Shown here piece after piece: positions 9,391 to 18,500 of a DNA stretch of 64,000 nucleotides. This stretch comes from an uncultured Caulobacterales bacterium (GTDB lineage Bacteria; Pseudomonadota; Alphaproteobacteria; Caulobacterales; Maricaulaceae): NCBI GenBank assembly GCA_947503715.1, contig CANNER010000001.1, positions 248,001-312,000 of the forward strand. Direction: 5' to 3'. Position 1 is the first letter of the stretch. The number at the start of each line of letters is the position of its first letter. A program made the translations under genes and the position numbers. The notes under the pieces were generated by a model. The model worked only from the letters and a program-made list of their open reading frames with translations. It ran no database searches and was not told where the DNA came from.

Positions 9391-9432
9391 ATACCCTATA
9401 TAGGTATACGGATTATACCCCTGTAGGGTATA
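9391..9432. promoter_or_regulatory. Two tandem CsoR-type palindromes upstream of the DUF305 gene
   Basis: Site 1 (9,391-9,407) is ATACC-CTATATA-GGTAT. Site 2 (9,414-9,432) is a perfect 7-5-7 palindrome, TATACCC-CTGTA-GGGTATA. They end 13 bases before the ATG at 9,446, with the ribosome-binding site AGGAG between. They resemble the palindrome in front of csoR, so binding by the neighbouring CsoR is the natural inference. Site 2 also overlaps the likely -10 region, consistent with repression. Confidence 0.6.
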
Positions 9433-9445
9433 AAAGGAGCAGAGC

Positions 9446-9973
9446 ATGAGATCACAACATAAAAGCAATTATGGCTTATTCTTCGCAATGATTGGAACCT
9501 CAACCCTCGTCATGTTGGGGCTCATGTACCTTAATAGCTACCAACTCAGTCACGTTCGGTTTTCTGAAACCCGAACCTATATGGCCATATATATGGGCGC
9601 TGCCATGGCCGTCATCATGCTCGGTTTCATGCTTAATATGTATAAGAACAAGAAAGCTAACATCGCGATTTTTGGCGGGAGCGCTCTCGTTTTTATAGCA
9701 GCCCTTTTCTTGGTACGTAGTCAAGTAACCGTCCAAGATGAAGCTTGGATGAAAGCCATGATACCGCATCATTCAATCGCTATAATGACGAGTGAACGTG
9801 CTGAGATTGACGATGTGCGCGTGAAGGCACTCGCCAATGATATTATCAAAGCCCAGCGCCGCGAAATCAAAGAGATGGAATGGCTGATCAACGACATCAA
9901 AGAGAATGGAACAGCGGCGACAGCCGCCGAAGCCGCCGCGCGGCCAGTGCCGCAATTTGAAGGCAAGCTTTAG
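9446..9973 (+). CDS. Membrane protein with DUF305 domain
   Basis: 175 residues. Three hydrophobic helices (about residues 10-28, 43-62 and 70-88) precede a DUF305 domain with the signature WMKAMIPHHSIAIM and a downstream ILK/QRREIKEMEWL-like helix (about 98-145). DUF305 proteins are ferritin-like-fold and recur in copper and silver resistance loci; the paired His residues (HH near 108-109) may bind metal. A good AGGAG lies 8 bases before the ATG and CsoR-type operators directly upstream, so expression is probably copper-induced. Precise biochemical role is unknown. It probably forms an operon with the next gene 24 bases downstream. Confidence 0.82.
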   Translation: MRSQHKSNYGLFFAMIGTSTLVMLGLMYLNSYQLSHVRFSETRTYMAIYMGAAMAVIMLGFMLNMYKNKKANIAIFGGSALVFIAALFLVRSQVTVQDEAWMKAMIPHHSIAIMTSERAEIDDVRVKALANDIIKAQRREIKEMEWLINDIKENGTAATAAEAAARPVPQFEGKL

Positions 9974-9997
9974 GGTTTAGCCTCGCAGGAGACAGAT

Positions 9998-10786
9998 ATG
10001 AGTATTGCAGAAGAACTTGCCGTGAAAGACACGGCCCAAGGCAAAAAAGCCGTCGTTTACCGCATGGTCACGGATGAGCATATCTGTCCCTTTGGCATAA
10101 AGACCGTAGACCTTCTCAAACGCAAAGCGTTTGAAGTTGAAGATAATTGGCTCACAAACCGTACTGATACGGATGCTTTTAAGGAAAAGCATGATGTGAA
10201 GACAACGCCGCAAACTTTTATTGGCGGTGAGCGCATTGGCGGCTTTGACGATCTGCGCAAGCATTTTGGCTATGAGGTGAAAGACCCGGATAAAAAGACC
10301 TACACGCCCGTTCTGGTCGTTTTCTACATATCCGCTCTACTCGCAATTGCCGCCAATTGGGCGACATCAGGCGACGTGCTGAACCTGCGGTCTTTGGAAT
10401 GGTTTATCGCGTTCTCTATGGGCATGCTGGCCATGCTCAAATTGCGAGACTTGGAAACCTTCTCAAATATGTTTGTCGGCTATGATATTCTCGCGCGGCG
10501 CGTCGTGCGCTATTCCTATGTCTATCCCTTTGCGGAAGCGCTGGCCGCTATTCTCATGGTTGCGGGCGGTATCTTCGGACTCATCGCGGCGCCTATTGCC
10601 CTATTTATCGGCACGATAGGCGCGATCTCCGTTATCAAAGCTGTCTACATTGATAAGCGGGATATTAAATGCGCTTGTGTGGGCGGCGGGGTAAATGTCC
10701 CGCTTGGCTTCGTATCTCTCAGCGAAAACCTCGCCATGATGGGCATGGGCGTTTGGATGATAATTAAAGCAATGGGTGTTGCTTAA
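9998..10786 (+). CDS. Glutaredoxin-MauE-like membrane fusion protein
   Basis: 262 residues. The N-terminal ~85 residues are a glutaredoxin fold: a single active-site Cys30 in CPFG (monothiol), TTPQTFIGG near 66-74 and GGFDDLRKHFG at the end. The rest has about four membrane helices and resembles MauE/DoxX-like proteins, with a conserved-looking Cys pair CAC near 225-227. Such fusions could carry reducing equivalents across or along the inner membrane, which would fit thiol repair under copper stress; this is inference. It lies 24 bases after the DUF305 gene and would share its CsoR-type control. Confidence 0.8.
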   Translation: MSIAEELAVKDTAQGKKAVVYRMVTDEHICPFGIKTVDLLKRKAFEVEDNWLTNRTDTDAFKEKHDVKTTPQTFIGGERIGGFDDLRKHFGYEVKDPDKKTYTPVLVVFYISALLAIAANWATSGDVLNLRSLEWFIAFSMGMLAMLKLRDLETFSNMFVGYDILARRVVRYSYVYPFAEALAAILMVAGGIFGLIAAPIALFIGTIGAISVIKAVYIDKRDIKCACVGGGVNVPLGFVSLSENLAMMGMGVWMIIKAMGVA

Positions 10787-10826
10787 TGGGCCGCTAAGCA
10801 AAAAACGGTTTGGCGAAGTGCCGGAC

Positions 10827-11387
10827 TTAAAGTGTAAAATATCGGCCTACTGTTTGTTTATAGTCTAAATACGGTTGACCGAAAACCTGCGCCAAATGGG
10901 GCTCCTCTACTTTTGTTATCCCGACATGCACCATGAGCGCAAACACGGCGACGAAGACAAAGGCCAAGATTGATCCTGAGGCAATCGCGGCCCCCAAAAA
11001 CATGAGGCCATAACCAAAATATTGTGGGTTTCTGGACCGCGTATAAATGCCGTGCGTAATCAAGGTGTCTTCTTTCAGGCCATAGACGCGCGATTGATCG
11101 CCATAGGCTTTCCGACCCAAATAGATGATATATGCACCCGCTCCGAGGACCAGCAATCCCGGAAGAACCGTCCAATATTGCGGCGTATAAAGCGTACCCC
11201 TATTTATCCACGCAACCGCAAAGGTCATTAGAGCGTGGCCGTGCATCGCAACACCCGACCAAGCCGCAAGAAATGGCGTGAGATTACCGTGTTTTGCGAA
11301 GGAGCGTTTTGCAAAAATCCCAAAGGGAATCGAGAGACATCCATTGAGTAGCATAAGACCGATTAGTAATGGTTCAGCATGTATCAT
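10827..11387 (-). CDS. Isoprenylcysteine/phospholipid methyltransferase-like membrane protein
   Basis: 186 residues with four to five membrane helices and the ICMT/PEMT-family C-terminal signature: GIYTRSRNPQYFGY near residue 112-125, and EEPHL..FG..YLDY near 160-177, which binds S-adenosylmethionine in this family. Substrate cannot be read from sequence. The start overlaps the end of the CDF transporter gene by 14 bases, so both are likely expressed together from the MerR-controlled promoter at 12,040-12,070. Methyltransferases of this class frequently accompany czc-type loci, but their role there is unclear. Confidence 0.8.
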   Translation of the reverse strand: MIHAEPLLIGLMLLNGCLSIPFGIFAKRSFAKHGNLTPFLAAWSGVAMHGHALMTFAVAWINRGTLYTPQYWTVLPGLLVLGAGAYIIYLGRKAYGDQSRVYGLKEDTLITHGIYTRSRNPQYFGYGLMFLGAAIASGSILAFVFVAVFALMVHVGITKVEEPHLAQVFGQPYLDYKQTVGRYFTL

Positions 11388-12006
11388 GTTGCATAACCTC
11401 TCCGGATTTTAGTTCGGCTCGCGCCTGAGAAATTATTGAGACTGACGAACGCAGAAACAGTGTGGCGAGCAGAATAGCGACGACCAGATCAGGCCAAGCC
11501 GCGCCCGTTATGGCGACCACAATTCCGGCGATGATAACACCGACATTACCGATGGCGTCATTGCGCGAACAGAGCCAGACAGAGCGCACATTCGAGTCAC
11601 CGTCACGCCAACGCATTAAAATCACCAGACTTGTCAGATTGGCTAATAAGGCTAAAAATCCGATAATTCCCATTGTCTCTGCTGCGGGAACCGTATCGCC
11701 CAAAAAACGATATAAAGACGATCCCAAAATAATAATGGCAATGAAAGCCAGGCTGCCGCCCTTGAACAGAGAGGCGATGGCGCGCGTCCGTAGGGAGGCG
11801 CCGATAACAAATAAGCTAATGGCATAAGTTGCGCTATCGCCTGCAAAATCGAGCGCGTCCGCCAAGAGGGCTTGAGACCCGGATTTGAGACCCGCGGTTA
11901 TTTCCACAAAGAACATAACGGCATTGATAAGAATGACCGCCAGTAAGGCGCGCTTATAACCGTCCGACATCCCTTCAAAAACTTTATCGTCGCAACATCC
12001 GCTCAT
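11374..12006 (-). CDS. Cation diffusion facilitator (CDF) transporter lacking the C-terminal domain
   Basis: 210 residues. It has the six-helix CDF core only: metal-site motifs DALDFAGD in TM2 (about residues 51-58) and SRNDAIGNVG in TM5 (about 149-158), and an N-terminal SGCCDD. The protein ends soon after TM6 and lacks the cytoplasmic dimerisation domain of full-length CDF proteins (usually near 300 residues), as in a known short CDF subgroup. It would export Zn(II), Cd(II) or a similar ion from the cytoplasm. A MerR-type promoter lies upstream, divergent from the regulator gene. Confidence 0.85.
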   Translation of the reverse strand: MSGCCDDKVFEGMSDGYKRALLAVILINAVMFFVEITAGLKSGSQALLADALDFAGDSATYAISLFVIGASLRTRAIASLFKGGSLAFIAIIILGSSLYRFLGDTVPAAETMGIIGFLALLANLTSLVILMRWRDGDSNVRSVWLCSRNDAIGNVGVIIAGIVVAITGAAWPDLVVAILLATLFLRSSVSIISQARAELKSGEVMQHDTC

Positions 12007-12039
12007 CTTATCGTCGTCCTCTTGTGCAATTTCGAGAAT

Positions 12040-12070
12040 AAACTACTGTCTACAGTCACTGTAGAGGCAA
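12040..12070 (-). promoter_or_regulatory. MerR-type promoter/operator for the CDF operon
   Basis: On the minus strand: -35 TTGCCT (12,065-12,070), a 19-bp spacer and -10 TAGTTT (12,040-12,045). The spacer carries the perfect dyad CTACAGT-G-ACTGTAG (12,050-12,064). An over-long 19-bp spacer with a centred dyad is the hallmark of promoters that MerR-family activators untwist. The regulator gene begins at 12,081 in the opposite direction. Confidence 0.8.
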
Positions 12071-12080
12071 GAGAAAAATT

Positions 12081-12530
12081 ATGAGCCGAAAAACGATTGG
12101 TATTCTGTCCCGCGAATGCGGCGTGAAAGTCACGACCATACGTTATTATGAATCTATCGGGCTTATTCGCGAGCCTGATAGAACAGATAGCGGGCAACGC
12201 ATTTATGACGACGCCGCGGTCGAGCGTTTAAACTTTATCCGCCATGCGAGAGATCTTGGCTTCCCAATTGAGGCTATTCGTGAACTCATTGACCTTCAGG
12301 AAAGCCCGGGAACAGACTGCGCGAGCGTTGACCGCATTGCCCGAGGCCAACTGGCTGATGTCAGGCGGCGTCTCAATCAACTCGAAGCCTTAGAGGCTGA
12401 GCTTAAAAATATGATCACAAACTGCAAGGGCGGCGTGATCGCTGACTGCAAAGTGCTGCAAACCCTCTCAAACCATGACGAATGCCTGGACGTTCATGAT
12501 GCACATAAAGAATTTACCCCAATTGGGTGA
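12081..12530 (+). CDS. MerR-family heavy-metal regulator (CadR/PbrR/ZntR-like)
   Basis: 149 residues. It has an N-terminal MerR winged HTH (residues 1-70, TIRYYESIGLI), then the long dimerisation helix. The metal site is Cys80, Cys115 and Cys123, the latter two in NCKGGVIADC, as in CadR/PbrR/ZntR-type sensors of Zn, Cd or Pb. A C-terminal tail with CxxxHDAH may add ligands, as in CadR. Matching 15-bp dyads sit in the divergent CDF promoter and in the promoter at 12,547-12,577, so it very probably activates both the CDF operon and the czc-type operon. Which metal is sensed cannot be decided by eye. Confidence 0.88.
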   Translation: MSRKTIGILSRECGVKVTTIRYYESIGLIREPDRTDSGQRIYDDAAVERLNFIRHARDLGFPIEAIRELIDLQESPGTDCASVDRIARGQLADVRRRLNQLEALEAELKNMITNCKGGVIADCKVLQTLSNHDECLDVHDAHKEFTPIG

Positions 12531-12546
12531 TAAGCGCATTATTCTC

Positions 12547-12577
12547 TTGACCCTCCAGTGACTGTAGGTGCTAGTTA
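12547..12577 (+). promoter_or_regulatory. MerR-type promoter of the czc-type operon
   Basis: -35 TTGACC (12,547-12,552), 19-bp spacer, -10 TAGTTA (12,572-12,577). The spacer contains CTCCAGT-G-ACTGTAG (12,553-12,567), one mismatch from the dyad in the divergent CDF promoter. The expected transcription start falls at or within two bases of the next gene's ATG (12,584). Confidence 0.8.
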
Positions 12578-12583
12578 AACGCA

Positions 12584-12940
12584 ATGTTTGCAACGCGCTT
12601 CATATCCTCTGCCAAGATTTGGCTGACCGTCTGCGTGGCGGTTATGGTGAGCTTTGCCACGGTAACGCCGGATATTCACCCCGTTGAGCCGGACGAAATC
12701 GCCTGTCAGGATGAAGGCGGGATAGCACAAGTCTCAAATGAACATAGTCCTGAACAGCCAAACAAAGCCCCCCATGATCATCATGCCCACAATTGCGGCA
12801 GTTGCCATATCCACGCGACCACGCTTCATTTTGCCTCGCTGAAACCCTCTATCGCAGATACGCTCGGATATAATCTGAACGCCTTTGACGCCGCGCCCCG
12901 CGCGGGCCCTATGGGGCTTTACCGTCCTCCCCGTGCCTAA
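12584..12940 (+). CDS. Exported Cys/His-rich protein heading the czc-type operon
   Basis: 118 residues: signal peptide (about 1-27), then a His/Cys-rich segment HDHHAHNCGSCHIHA near residues 63-77 that could bind divalent metal. The layout resembles CzcI/DUF2946-type small periplasmic proteins that precede czcCBA, but this is not a secure family call. There is no ribosome-binding site in front of the ATG, and the MerR-type promoter's -10 ends seven bases upstream, so the mRNA may be leaderless. It is followed after 66 bases by the CzcC-like gene and is presumably co-transcribed. Confidence 0.65.
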   Translation: MFATRFISSAKIWLTVCVAVMVSFATVTPDIHPVEPDEIACQDEGGIAQVSNEHSPEQPNKAPHDHHAHNCGSCHIHATTLHFASLKPSIADTLGYNLNAFDAAPRAGPMGLYRPPRA

Positions 12941-13006
12941 TCTTTAGTCAACGGCCAAGCTGCGCTTGGTCATCTGTCTTTAGATTATCACGAGGAATAA
13001 AACCCA

Positions 13007-14302
13007 ATGTCAAAATTACAACGGGGCGCAATATGCGTCCTGATCGCCGCTGCCTTTTCGGGCGGAGCGGTCGCGGCTCCCTGTGGTGAGCCAAGTTCAT
13101 CTGCATCGGCTATCGTGCCGGGCGCACCGATTACCTTGCGTGCGGTTATGGATGAAATTGCCAATACTGCGCCGCAGGTCAGGCGCGCCGCCTTAGAGAC
13201 CAAAGCCCGTCAGGCCGAAGTGGATCAAGCCGGGCGCCGTCTCAACCCTATCGTGGGTGTTGAATTGGAGAACTTTGCAGGCTCGGGCCCGCTCTCAGGC
13301 TTTGGAGAAACGGAAACCACGTTTTCTCTTGAGCAAACCTTCGAGCTTGGCAACAAGCGTAGCTTGCGGCGCGAGGCGGCAAACGCCAATGCGGCGCTGG
13401 CCTCTGCCGAATGCGGCGCAATCTTGCGCCAAACCCAGCTTGAAGCGGCCATTCTGTTTTATGAATTGGGCGCGGCGGTACAGGTCGCAGATTTTGCGAA
13501 CGAATCTGCCGCGCTCGCGCAGACACTCGTGGAAACAGTCGAGACCCGCGTGAAGGCAGGTGCCGCAGCACCCCCTGAGCTTTCTCGCGTGAGGGCCGAT
13601 GCGATTGCCCTTCAAGCGGCGGCTGAAGGCGCGAAAGCCCGCGTGCAAAGTCTGCGCTATGATCTTGCGGCGATGTGGGGGGACGCTGCGCCGAACTTCG
13701 CCGCGCCTGTCACTAAGGCCGCGTCTCTACCCTCGGCGATCCTCACGGGCGAAACCAAAATCGACTCACACCCTTTGCTCGATATGGCGAGCGCGCAAAC
13801 GGTTGTCAGCGAAGCCAATCAAGATTTAGCGCAGTCACAATCCATGCCGGATGTGACCCTGAGCGCAGGCTTTCGGCGGTTTGAACAGGGCAATGACAAC
13901 GCGCTGCTTTTTGGCGTAAGTGTTCCCTTTCCGATCTTTGACAAAAACCGTGACGCCGTCAAAGCGGCTGGGTTTCGGCGTCAGGCGGATATGCTCAATC
14001 GCGTAGCTGTAGAGCGGGATTTAATCTCGCAACAGAACGCGTCCCGCGCACAGCTCATATCGGCGCAAAAACAGTTGAGCCTTTTAGAAACCAACGCTTT
14101 GCGGGAAGCCCGGTCTGCCTATGACGCCTCAGTGAAGGGCTATAGGGCTGGTAAGTTTGACCTGACCACAACCCTCACGACACGGAAAGCGCTGATCGAC
14201 GCAAAACTAGCGGTCATCGACGCGGCTCGGACCGTCAATATCCAAGACATCACTTTACGCAGCCTCACGGGCGCGGCCCCCTTTACCGGAGACATCCAAT
14301 GA
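13007..14302 (+). CDS. czcC: CzcC-like TolC-family outer-membrane protein
   Basis: 431 residues with a signal peptide (cleavage near AVAAP), a Cys shortly after it, then the duplicated helix/strand pattern of outer-membrane efflux factors. The family-typical stretch LEQTFELGNKR near residues 106-116 is common in CzcC proteins. It would connect to the CzcBA-like proteins encoded next and release divalent metal outside. The stop overlaps the start of the adaptor gene by four bases. It is clearly a different subfamily from the CusC-like protein at 7,059-8,402. Confidence 0.87.
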   Translation: MSKLQRGAICVLIAAAFSGGAVAAPCGEPSSSASAIVPGAPITLRAVMDEIANTAPQVRRAALETKARQAEVDQAGRRLNPIVGVELENFAGSGPLSGFGETETTFSLEQTFELGNKRSLRREAANANAALASAECGAILRQTQLEAAILFYELGAAVQVADFANESAALAQTLVETVETRVKAGAAAPPELSRVRADAIALQAAAEGAKARVQSLRYDLAAMWGDAAPNFAAPVTKAASLPSAILTGETKIDSHPLLDMASAQTVVSEANQDLAQSQSMPDVTLSAGFRRFEQGNDNALLFGVSVPFPIFDKNRDAVKAAGFRRQADMLNRVAVERDLISQQNASRAQLISAQKQLSLLETNALREARSAYDASVKGYRAGKFDLTTTLTTRKALIDAKLAVIDAARTVNIQDITLRSLTGAAPFTGDIQ

Positions 14303-15534
14303 AACAGCTTTTATTCTTTACAACGGCTTTAATGGCCTCTGCTTTGTTTTTATCTGCCTGCGACGGCGGCGTTTCACAGAACAGTCCCGCCATCACGTCA
14401 GACGCCTCTCAACACACGGATGACGGTGATGGTCAGGGAAATGAACCTAACGACCGCGAAACTGACGTTATCAAAATGTCGGACGCCGCTGCGCAAGGCG
14501 CGGGCATCATCGTTTCGCGCGCGGAGCTTGCGCCGCTGGATCAGTCTATCAGCCTGCCTGCAGAAATCAGGTTTGATGCGGATCGTATAGCCAATGTCTC
14601 GCCCCGCGTTAGCGGTATCATCGCAAAACTCTATGCGAGCGAAGGCGATGTTGTAAAACGCGGGGATACGCTGGCGTTGATATCAAGCCGTGAGTTAGCC
14701 GGATTAAAAGCGACTTGGCTCAAGGCGCAAACGCAAGCCACATTAGCCGCCACGGCTTTGGCACGAGAAGAAAAACTCTTTTCCGAGAAAATTACGGCAG
14801 AGGCTGATGTCGAAGCTGCTCGCGCGAATTTTGAAGCGATAAATGCCGCCAAAAATGCGGCAGAAAACGAGCTTCATGCGGCGGGCGTGAGTGACGCGGC
14901 TCTCGAACGCGTGGCCACGGCTGATGATGGGGATAACGCCAATTCATATTTAAGTGCGCCCATTGGCGGAACGGTTGTTCGCCGGGACGTCACTTTGGGC
15001 GAAACAGTGTCCGCAGGCGATGCAGGCTCCGTGACCTTATTTACAATCGCTGATGATAACGTGGTCTGGGCAGATATTGCAGTTTACAAGCAAGACCTCA
15101 GCCGCATTCAAAAACAAGCGGCGGTCGTGATTAAATCGGATGACGGCACAGTCTTATCTCAGTCGAATGTCGCTTTCATTCTTCCCATTATCAATGAGAC
15201 ATCGCGAACAGCTACAGCGAGGGTTGTTCTGGAAAATCCTGCGGGTGACCTGCGTCCGGGCCAATTTGTGACCGCTGATATCAGTGTAGGACAATCGCAA
15301 CCCGTTTTGCGCGTCCCGCTGGGGGCCGTTCAAACCGTCGAAAATAAGGCGTCCGTCTTTGTACCGATTCAGGGCGGATTTGAACCGCGCCCTGTGACGC
15401 TCGGAGCCGACTCCGGCGACTATGTTGAAATTGTCTCCGGGCTTCGCGCGGGTGACCGTTATGTCTCAAGCGGGGCTTTCACGCTCAAAGCGCAACTTGA
15501 AAAAGATGCCTTTGGCGGTGACCACGATCATTAG
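14299..15534 (+). CDS. czcB: CzcB-like periplasmic adaptor lipoprotein
   Basis: 411 residues: signal with lipobox LSAC (about residues 19-22), an acidic linker, then the membrane-fusion core with the barrel-sandwich motif VSPRVSGIIAKLYASEGD near 95-112, an alpha hairpin (about 130-195) and beta-barrel domains. The C-terminal tail GGDHDH has metal-binding residues. It lacks the CPMHP-type domain of the CusB-like protein, fitting a divalent-metal system. Overlaps the CzcC-like gene by four bases and precedes the pump gene by 11 bases. Confidence 0.87.
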   Translation: MKQLLFFTTALMASALFLSACDGGVSQNSPAITSDASQHTDDGDGQGNEPNDRETDVIKMSDAAAQGAGIIVSRAELAPLDQSISLPAEIRFDADRIANVSPRVSGIIAKLYASEGDVVKRGDTLALISSRELAGLKATWLKAQTQATLAATALAREEKLFSEKITAEADVEAARANFEAINAAKNAAENELHAAGVSDAALERVATADDGDNANSYLSAPIGGTVVRRDVTLGETVSAGDAGSVTLFTIADDNVVWADIAVYKQDLSRIQKQAAVVIKSDDGTVLSQSNVAFILPIINETSRTATARVVLENPAGDLRPGQFVTADISVGQSQPVLRVPLGAVQTVENKASVFVPIQGGFEPRPVTLGADSGDYVEIVSGLRAGDRYVSSGAFTLKAQLEKDAFGGDHDH

Positions 15535-15545
15535 GATTATCAGAT

Positions 15546-18500
15546 ATGTTTAACTTTATGCACCGCATTGCAGGGGGTCGGCTCCTCGCCGCCATTGCTG
15601 CACTCGCCATTACCCTGGGCGGTATTTACGCCTTTCGCGCCTTGCCCGTGGACGCCTTTCCGGATGTGACGCCGTCACTGGTTCAGGTCTTTACCGAAAC
15701 CGAAGGTCTCGCCCCAGAAGAGGTCGAGCGCTATGTGACCTATCCGATTGAGAGCGCCATGGCAGGTTTGCCCAAGCTGAAAAACATGCGCTCAGTGTCG
15801 AATTTCGGATTGTCCGTCGTCAATATTTACTTTGAGGATGGGACGGATGTCTACTTTGCGCGCCAAGTCGTCGGGGAAAGACTATCCCAAGCGCGGGGGA
15901 ATATCCCGGACGGGTTCGGTGATCCTAAAATGGGGCCCATCTCTACGGGACTGGGTATCATTCTCTATTTCAGGCTGGATGACGCCACAGGCACGCGCAG
16001 CCTTGTCGATATGCGCGAAATCCAAGACTGGATTATTAAATATCAGCTGCAAACGGTTCCGGGCGTGACAGAAGTTCTGTCACTCGGCGGCTATGAAAAA
16101 CAATATCAGGTTCAGCTCGATCCTGATGCCTTGCAAGCGTATAATCTTCAAATCGGTGATGTGATGAGTGCGCTTGAGCGCGGGAATAAAACCGAGGGCG
16201 CACAATTTCTGGAAATCGGCGCAGAACAATATACCGTTCGCGGCGTCGGCCTCGCGCGCTCTATTGAAGATTTATCCGACATTGTGATTAAAGCCCAAGA
16301 CGGCCGTCCCGTTCGTATCAGTGATCTCGGCGAAATTATCATTGGCGGCGGTGTGCGCCAAGGCCTCGCGACCGCCAACGGCGAAGGCGAAGTCGTCGCA
16401 GGCTTAGTCCTGAAACTTTACGGGACAAACACATCCGATGTGATTGACCGCGTGAAAACCCGCTTTGATGAAATCAATACGACCTTGCCGGAAGGCGTCA
16501 CGGCCATCCCGTACTACGATCAAGGCAATCTTGTAACAAAAGCCTCCGCCACGGTGACAACCGCTTTATGGCAAGGGGCCTTATTGGTCGCCATCGTTGT
16601 CTTTATATTTTTAGGCGGCTGGCGTCCGAGCTTGGTCGTTGTGCTGTCCATTCCATTCTCTGTCGGCTTTGCGTTTATTGCCATGCATATTTTGGGCATT
16701 GGAGCTAATCTGATGTCCTTGGGCGGCGTCGCCATTGCCATCGGGATGATGGTGGACGGGGCTATCGTGATTACAGAGAATGTTGACCGCGGCCTGCGAG
16801 AGACCGAGGCGGGACTGGATAATCGCGAAATTGTGGCCCGGTCTTCTGCTGAAGTCATTGCGCCGCTCATCGCCGCCGTGATTGTTGTCATCGTTGTCTT
16901 CTTACCGCTCTTCTCGCTGCAAGGCGTAGAGGGCAAAACATTCCGGCCCTTAGCGGCCTCGGCCGCGCTCGCGATGACGGGCTCGCTATTTTATGCAGCC
17001 CTTATCGCGCCTGCGATAGCAAACGCACTTATGCGTCGTTCCCCTAAAGCTAGGGCTGATAAGCCTGACCTTTTGGCAAAATATGTCAGTAAAGCCTCAA
17101 GTCTATTTGTGAAAAGACGCTTCGCGGCGATCTTATTGGCCGGTGTTTTATTACTGGCGGGCGGTCTTGCCGGATCACGGCTGGGCTCTGAATTTACGCC
17201 TGCCTTGGAAGAAGGCGATATATTGCTGCGTATCACCATGGCCCCGTCAATTTCTTTGACGGAAGCCTCCGCCACAACGACGCGGATTGAAAGGCGTCTG
17301 CTGGCCGTGTTTCCTGAAATCAAATCCATAGTTACCCGTATTGGGCGCGGCGAAGTCGGCGCGCATGCCGACCCGACCAATAGCGCTGAGGGGTTTGTCG
17401 AGCTGAAGCCAAAATCCGAATGGCGGCCCGGCATGACGGCGGAGGATTTGCGAACGGAGATTTCCGAAAATCTCGAAAGCTATCCCGGAATTGTTGTTAA
17501 TATCGGGCAGCCCATTGCTATGTCTGTTGATGAATTACTGACAGGCACACGCGCAGAACTCGCCGTTAAAATCTTTGGTCCTGACAGTGAGGTTTTGTTG
17601 GAACAATCCAAAGTGCTGCAATCCCTATTGCAACAGGTCGACGGCGCAGCGGAAGTGCAAGCAGACCAGATTACCGGTGCGCCGCAGCTTGTCGTCACCG
17701 TCGATCGTGCGGCTTTGGGGCGTTTCGGCCTTGACGTTGAAGAGGCGCTGGACGCGCTTCGGGCCTCGGTCGGCGGCGCGGAAGCAGGCGCTTTGTTTGA
17801 AGGCGTAAGGCAGTTTCCGATTGTCGTGCGGCTTCGCGCTGAGGACAGAAATTCGGCTGATGCCATTAGCCGGATTATTCTGAAATCTGCATCAGGCGCG
17901 CGCGTGCCGTTGGACAGTGTTGCCAAAATTGAAACCGTTATCGGACCGCGCCAAATCACGCGTGAAGATGGTGAGCGCTTTATCACCGTGCAGTCAAATG
18001 TGCGGGATCGTGATATTGGTTCCTTCGTTCAAGACGCACAGGCCTTAACGGATAGCCAGCTTGACCTACCCCCAGGGTATCGTCTTGTGTGGGGCGGACA
18101 ATTTGAATTGCAGCAACAAGCTAATGCGCGCTTTGCTGTCGTTATTCCAATTACGCTGGCGATCGTGTTCTTCATCTTGCTCATCACATTCGGGCGAATG
18201 AAATCGGCCGTCCTGATCCTGCTCAATATTCCGCTGGCTTTGACGGGCGGAGCCTTAGCGCTCTGGCTCACAGGCTTGCCGGTCTCGGTGCCTGCCACAG
18301 TTGGTTTCATTGCCTTGTTCGGGATTGCGCTTGGCAACGGCATGGTGCTGGTCAGCTTCATGGATGACTTTGCCCGCGCGGGTCAAGACCGCGACACGCT
18401 TGCCATTAATGCGGCGGGGCTTCGGGCCCGTCCCGTTTTGATGACGGCTATGACAACCGCCCTTGGGCTTGCGCCATTGCTCCTCGCCACAGGCGTGGGC

